The position numbers were made by a program, and so were the translations under genes. Source: an uncultured Mycoplasmatota bacterium (GTDB lineage Bacteria; Bacillota_I; Bacilli_A; Mycoplasmatales; Mycoplasmoidaceae). Taken from it: 32,542 nucleotides of DNA. The DNA is taken from the NCBI GenBank assembly GCA_949517355.1, contig CATDIL010000006.1, positions 1 to 32,542 on the forward strand, given 5' to 3'. Numbering within the stretch: position 1 is the stretch's first letter; the number at the start of each line of letters is the position of its first letter. Below the pieces are notes generated by a model. The model worked only from the letters and a program-made list of their open reading frames with translations, had not been told where the DNA came from and did not search any database. Below, one piece after another: positions 28,653 through 32,542 of this stretch.

Positions 28653-31046
28653 ATGAAAACAAAATTTTTTAAAAAGATAAATTTCCACAAACATAAAGAA
28701 AATAAAAGTAGTGGCAATGTAAGAGAGTTTATTGCTAAGCTTTCTCGTGGTTTAATGTTACCAATTGCAATGTTGCCAATTGCTGGATTATTTTTAGGAA
28801 TCGGAAATGCTATTGCCTCTAACTGTCCTAGTGGAAGTTTTGGTAATATTTTCGGAATGGTTATTAAAGCACCTGGTCAAGTTATCTTTGATAATTTAGC
28901 AGTTTTATTTGCTGTTGCAATTGCTATTACATTTACAGGAGATATTGGTGTTGCTGGTTTGTCTTCGTTTGTAGGTTGAATTGTATTTTGTGCATTACAA
29001 AGTGCATTTATTATTACAAAAACACATGTAAATGATGATGGTGTTGTAGTAACAGACTGATATAGATTCTTGTTCTATACATTTGAAGGAAGCAAAGGAA
29101 TAACAATGTTTAATTCCATCTTCACATCAAATGTCGGTATTAAATCATTATGTACATCAGTATTTGGTGGATTAACTGTTGGATTTACTGTTGCGATGTT
29201 ATACAACAAATTTAAAAATATCCAACTTCCACAAATTATTGGATTCTTCTCAGGAATCAGATTTATTCCAATTGTCACTTTCATGACAATGATTCCTTTA
29301 TCTATTTTATTTTCATTAGTATGACCTGGTATTGGTATGGGATTATACTATTTAGGTTACGGATTAGGCTATATTGGAGACAAAACATATGGCTTTAATT
29401 CTTTTATCTTTGGATATATTGAAAGAGCGTTAGTTCCGTTTGGATTACACCATGCATTCTATACACCATTATGATATACAGCAGTTGGTGGCCAAATTAA
29501 TTTTAGTGAAGCTGCTAAACAAATAGTTTGTGATGGACATACTTATACTAGCTGATTTGATTTTGCTAAATCTGTGTCTCCTACATCATTTATAAATGGT
29601 ACAGCAATTGATGGTGATCAATCTTGTTGATTTATCTTATCTCAATTAGCAGGTAAGACTGTTACAATTGATGGTGATCAAGTTCATTTAACATTTGCAA
29701 ACTTACCTAAATTAATCGACTCTTCTTCAACTGTTAATGTAGGTCAATATATGCAAGGTAAATACCCATTCATGATGTTTGCATTACCAGCAGCAGCTGC
29801 TGCAATGATAACTGTTATTCCTAAAGGAAATAATAGAAAAGTAGCTAGCTCAATTATTCTTTCTGCTGCTTTAACAAGCTTCTTAACCGGTATTACTGAA
29901 CCATTAGAATTTACATTCTTATTCTTGGCTCCTTGATTGTATTGAGGATTCCATGCATTCTTCTGTGCAATATCATTCTGATTTATGAATCTATTAGGTG
30001 CTCACATAGGTATGACATTCTCTGGTGGATTAATTGATTTCTGTATCTATGGTATATTACCTGATAGTTTAGGTGCAGGTGCTAATTGCTACTGGGCTGT
30101 TGTAATTGGACTTGTTTTAATTCCTATTTACTACTTCTCTTTCTATTATCTTATCAAGAAATTTGATATTAAAACTCCAGGAAGAGATGGAGCAGGTCTA
30201 AACTTGTTCTCTAAAAAAGATTATTTAGCTGCAAAAGAAGGTAAAACTTCTGAAATCAACAAAATATCTAATGCAATAATTGATGCTTATGGTGGTAAAG
30301 CAAACATTAAAAATGTTGATGCATGTATTACTAAATTACGTGTTCAAGTAATTGATGCTAATAAAGTTAATAAGAAACAATTAATGGACTTAGGGGCACG
30401 TGGTGTAGTTAACCCTTCTAAGCAATCGGTATATGCTGTATTTGGTACACAAGCTGATAGAATTAAGAACGAAATGAAAGATATAATTTCTGGAAGATCA
30501 CCAAGTATCAGTAATTTAAAATTAGAAACCCCTTCTATAACTAACAATACACAACAAGTTAAAACTGTTAAGGAATTAATGAAAGTGTTTGCACCAGTTG
30601 ATGGTAAAGTTGTTTCTTTAACAAAAGTTAAAGACGAGACTTTTAGTCAAAACATTATGGGTAAAGGTTTTGCAATCATTCCAAATAATGGAAACTTTGT
30701 TTCACCAGTTAATGGAACAGTTACATTAGTTAATAATCATGCTTTTTCTATTAGATCTGAACAAGGATATGATATTCTAGTTCACATTGGTATAGACACA
30801 GTTAAACTTGCAAATAAAAAGGGTCGTAAATATAAAAATATTTTTAAGTACAAAGTTAAAGTTGGAAAAAATGTTAAAGTTGGAGATAAGATAGTAACAG
30901 CAAATTTACATTTTATTAAATTTAATAAATTTGACACTATTACTCCAGTAATTATTTTAAATGAAACATTAGGTTCTGCTAAAATTAACGGCTTTAAAAA
31001 TAACACTGATGTAAAAGCTAAAACCCAAGTTATTGAAGTTAAATAA
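28653..31046 (+). CDS. ptsG: PTS glucose-family transporter, fused IICBA
   Basis: Imports and phosphorylates glucose (or a related sugar) using HPr-P. The product is 797 residues, longer than the typical 650-700. EIIC spans about 25-510 with [44 protein letters not shown], and [26 protein letters not shown] spans about 535-620 with [11 protein letters not shown] (phospho-Cys558). EIIA spans about 640-797 with [12 protein letters not shown], His696 in NNHAF, and phospho-His711 in [11 protein letters not shown]. The ATG at 28653 follows GAGG by 6 nt; an upstream TTG at 28641 is rejected. The order IIC-IIB-IIA matches PtsG of other mollicutes. Confidence 0.93.
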
Positions 31047-31080
31047 ACATTTAACATTTAATCTTAAGTTTTAAAAAAAT

Positions 31081-31102
31081 TAGCATCTCTGCTATTTTTT
31101 TT
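31081..31102 (+). terminator. Terminator after ptsG
   Basis: TAGCA (31081-31085) pairs with TGCTA (31090-31094), loop TCTC, followed by eight T. The A-run before the stem would allow it to act on the minus strand too, where the LRR locus ends. Confidence 0.75.
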
Positions 31103-31155
31103 AATTTTATTTGTTAAGATATAGTATCAACTGAATTATTAAAAATAAATGATTT

Positions 31156-31788
31156 TTAATTTTTGCAAAAAAAAGCATTAAACCATAATGTTCATAGTTT
31201 TTCACATTGACTAATATCGACATTAGATAAATTAGTTGATGAAATTGAATATTTACCAATTTGTGTTAATGATAAAGGCAGATTTATTGATTCAAGACTT
31301 ATACAATTATTAAAAACATAATCTGTAATATTACTTAGCGAAGAAGGTAATTTTACTTTAGCAAGTGAAGTGCATTCTTCAAATGCATATCTTGCTAGTG
31401 TAGTCAATTTATTACAATTAGACGAATCTACATCTACTAATTTTAATCAATCGAATGCATGTTCATCAATTGTTACTAAAGAATTATCATTTTCAACTTG
31501 AACATATTTAATATAATCTGGTAGTTTTTCAAACGCTCAATCAAGTGTTAATGAAATATTAGATGGAATTGTAACAGCATTACAATTTGAATATTTTGAA
31601 TATATTTCAGGATCAGTAAAATTCACTTTTAATCCTGATAGTTGTGCGTTATCCATTGTAAAAACTTCATTTGCAGGTAATGATATCTTAGTTATTTTTT
31701 TGGTATATGAAGAAGAAATAAACGCAATTCAAGAAGCAATTCCGCCATTACGAAGCAATAGTTCAACCTTTTGGTAAACCTTTAGTTT
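31156..31788 (-). pseudogene. Out-of-frame 3' segment of BspA-like LRR locus
   Basis: An open frame (stop TAA at 31156-31158, upstream stop at 31789-31791) encoding degenerate LRR modules. It contains LPANEVFTMDNAQLSGLKVNF..PEIYSKY, equivalent to the linker LPD.VYNIDENNVL.GF...DPEVYSQY of the left-edge protein. Then come VTIPSNI, LPDYIKYVQVENDNSLVTIDEHAF and LRR units, with an end of WFNAFFCKN. It continues the module order of the neighbouring segment but in a different frame, overlapping it at 31748-31788. This fits a frameshifted gene tail. A separate small protein from the ATG of MDNAQLSG (about 193 residues) cannot be excluded. Confidence 0.6.
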
Positions 31789-32542
31789 TTAAAAATGCAA
31801 GCAATGCTGCACTATCATTACTACCAATAGGATTAGTTACAAGAACTGTTCCATTTTGACAAACACCACCGAATGAAGAAGATTGATAAGTAGTATCACC
31901 ATTTCAAGCATCTCATGTAATACTGCTTAAATTTGAACAGTTACCAAAAGCACTACCATTAATTCATTCTAAACTACTTGGAAATGTTACAGAAGTTAAT
32001 GCTGAACAAGAAAAAAAGGCACGAGTACCAATTGTAGATAAATTAGTACAATTTAGTAGATCAATTGAACTTATATTATTACATCCATTAAAAGCTAAAG
32101 CACCTATTGTTGTTAAACTACTAGGTAATACTATAGAAGTTAATTTAGAATTTTCAAAAGCAGAAACACCAATTGTAGTTAAACAATTTGGAAAAGTTGT
32201 AGAAGTGATAGGTGATAGTTCAAAAGCGCGATCACTAATTGAAGTACATTTTGATCCTTCAGCAAAAGTTAATCTTGTAATAAACGATGGAATTAGTGTT
32301 ACATTGAAGACTTATTAAAAAAAGCTCAATGATTAATAGTTGTAACGCTAGCTGGAATTTCCATAGTATCACATGTGTCTTCATATTTATTTAAATCAAT
32401 TCTAGATTTAAACCCTAATAAAACACCATTATCATCAATGTTATAAACACTTTCAGGTAGTTCTGGACCAGTAGTTATTCTTCATGATTCTGGTAATCCA
32501 CCATTATCTAATAAATAGTTAAGTAATGCTTCACTATTGTGA
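31748..32542 (-). pseudogene. Frameshifted BspA-like LRR gene, runs off right edge
   Basis: Two overlapping frames encode one LRR protein. From the right edge to TAA 32299-32301: HNSEALLNYLLDNGGLPESW, LPESVYNIDDNGVLLGF, MEIPASVTTINHWAFF then NKSSM and stop. The second frame (open below 32312, ending TAA 31748-31750) resumes with TLIPSFITRLTFAEGSKCTSI, LRR units, SSITWDAWNGD, and a terminal SAALLAFLKTKGLPKGWTIAS. In the left-edge gene the same two parts (GNAFYNNSAS and TIPSFIKNLTF) are contiguous in one frame, so an indel has occurred near 32300-32323. An A7 run lies at 32317-32323. Contains the right copy of the 167-bp repeat. Confidence 0.75.
32085..32251 (-). repeat. 167-bp perfect inverted repeat, right copy
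   Basis: The reverse complement of this stretch equals 50-216 base for base. It is translated in the same LRR phase (KCTSISDRAFELS...) in both loci. Sequence diverges immediately outside. Confidence 0.93.

Noticed and set aside
30344-31057. Minus-strand ORFs inside ptsG
   Set aside because: Shadows of the EIIB and EIIA coding region, no supporting motif.

Overview
The window is AT-rich and reads sensibly only with UGA as tryptophan (genetic code 4). All large genes (enolase, PtsG, cardiolipin synthase, the 1232-residue lipoprotein) are interrupted by in-frame TGA at conserved Trp positions. Tiny intergenic gaps, rare Shine-Dalgarno sites, a UGA-Trp code, BspA-like leucine-rich-repeat (LRR) surface proteins and an Mg307-style giant lipoprotein point to a mollicute. 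I suspect the Malacoplasma/M. penetrans-iowae-girerdii group, but this is inference from gene content only.

Layout, left to right. (1) 1-1768: 3' part of a BspA-like LRR gene (+). (2) 1868-4256: enolase and 6-phosphofructokinase, closed by a terminator. (3) 4306-6385: two U32-family genes resembling the tRNA hydroxylation pair TrhP1/TrhP2. (4) 6533-7138: tandem duplicate of a small coiled-coil gene, the second copy killed by one nonsense codon. (5) 7155-10648: pta, coaD, a CorC/HlyC-like CBS membrane protein and coaX, which groups CoA synthesis with a CoA-using enzyme. (6) 10650-14348: giant lipoprotein (-). (7) 14405-18819: complete sufCDSUB operon with an unusually short SufD; yigZ is convergent to it. 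(8) 19449-25691: proS, a small membrane protein, a 7-TM protein with degenerate GGDEF- and EAL-like domains, diadenylate cyclase (CdaM), cardiolipin synthase, HPr and a small membrane protein. (9) 25692-28488: bidirectional terminator, tRNA-Arg, S1-domain protein, NifU-like scaffold, trigger factor, a gene-poor stretch, then tRNA-Asn/Glu/Val. (10) 28653-31046: glucose-type PTS IICBA. (11) 31156-32542: a frameshifted BspA-like LRR locus (-) running in from the right edge.

Functionally, sugar entry (PtsG, HPr), glycolysis (PfkA, Eno) and acetyl-phosphate formation (Pta) are all present. Fe-S assembly (SUF plus Nfu) sits in the same window as one evident [4Fe-4S] client, the U32 protein. c-di-AMP synthesis is coupled to a cardiolipin synthase and an undescribed-looking membrane partner.

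The most striking structural signal is a 167-bp perfectly identical inverted repeat at the two ends (50-216 and 32085-32251). It lies inside the two inward-facing LRR loci in the same reading frame. Recombination there would invert about 32 kb and exchange the 5' ends of the two surface-protein genes.
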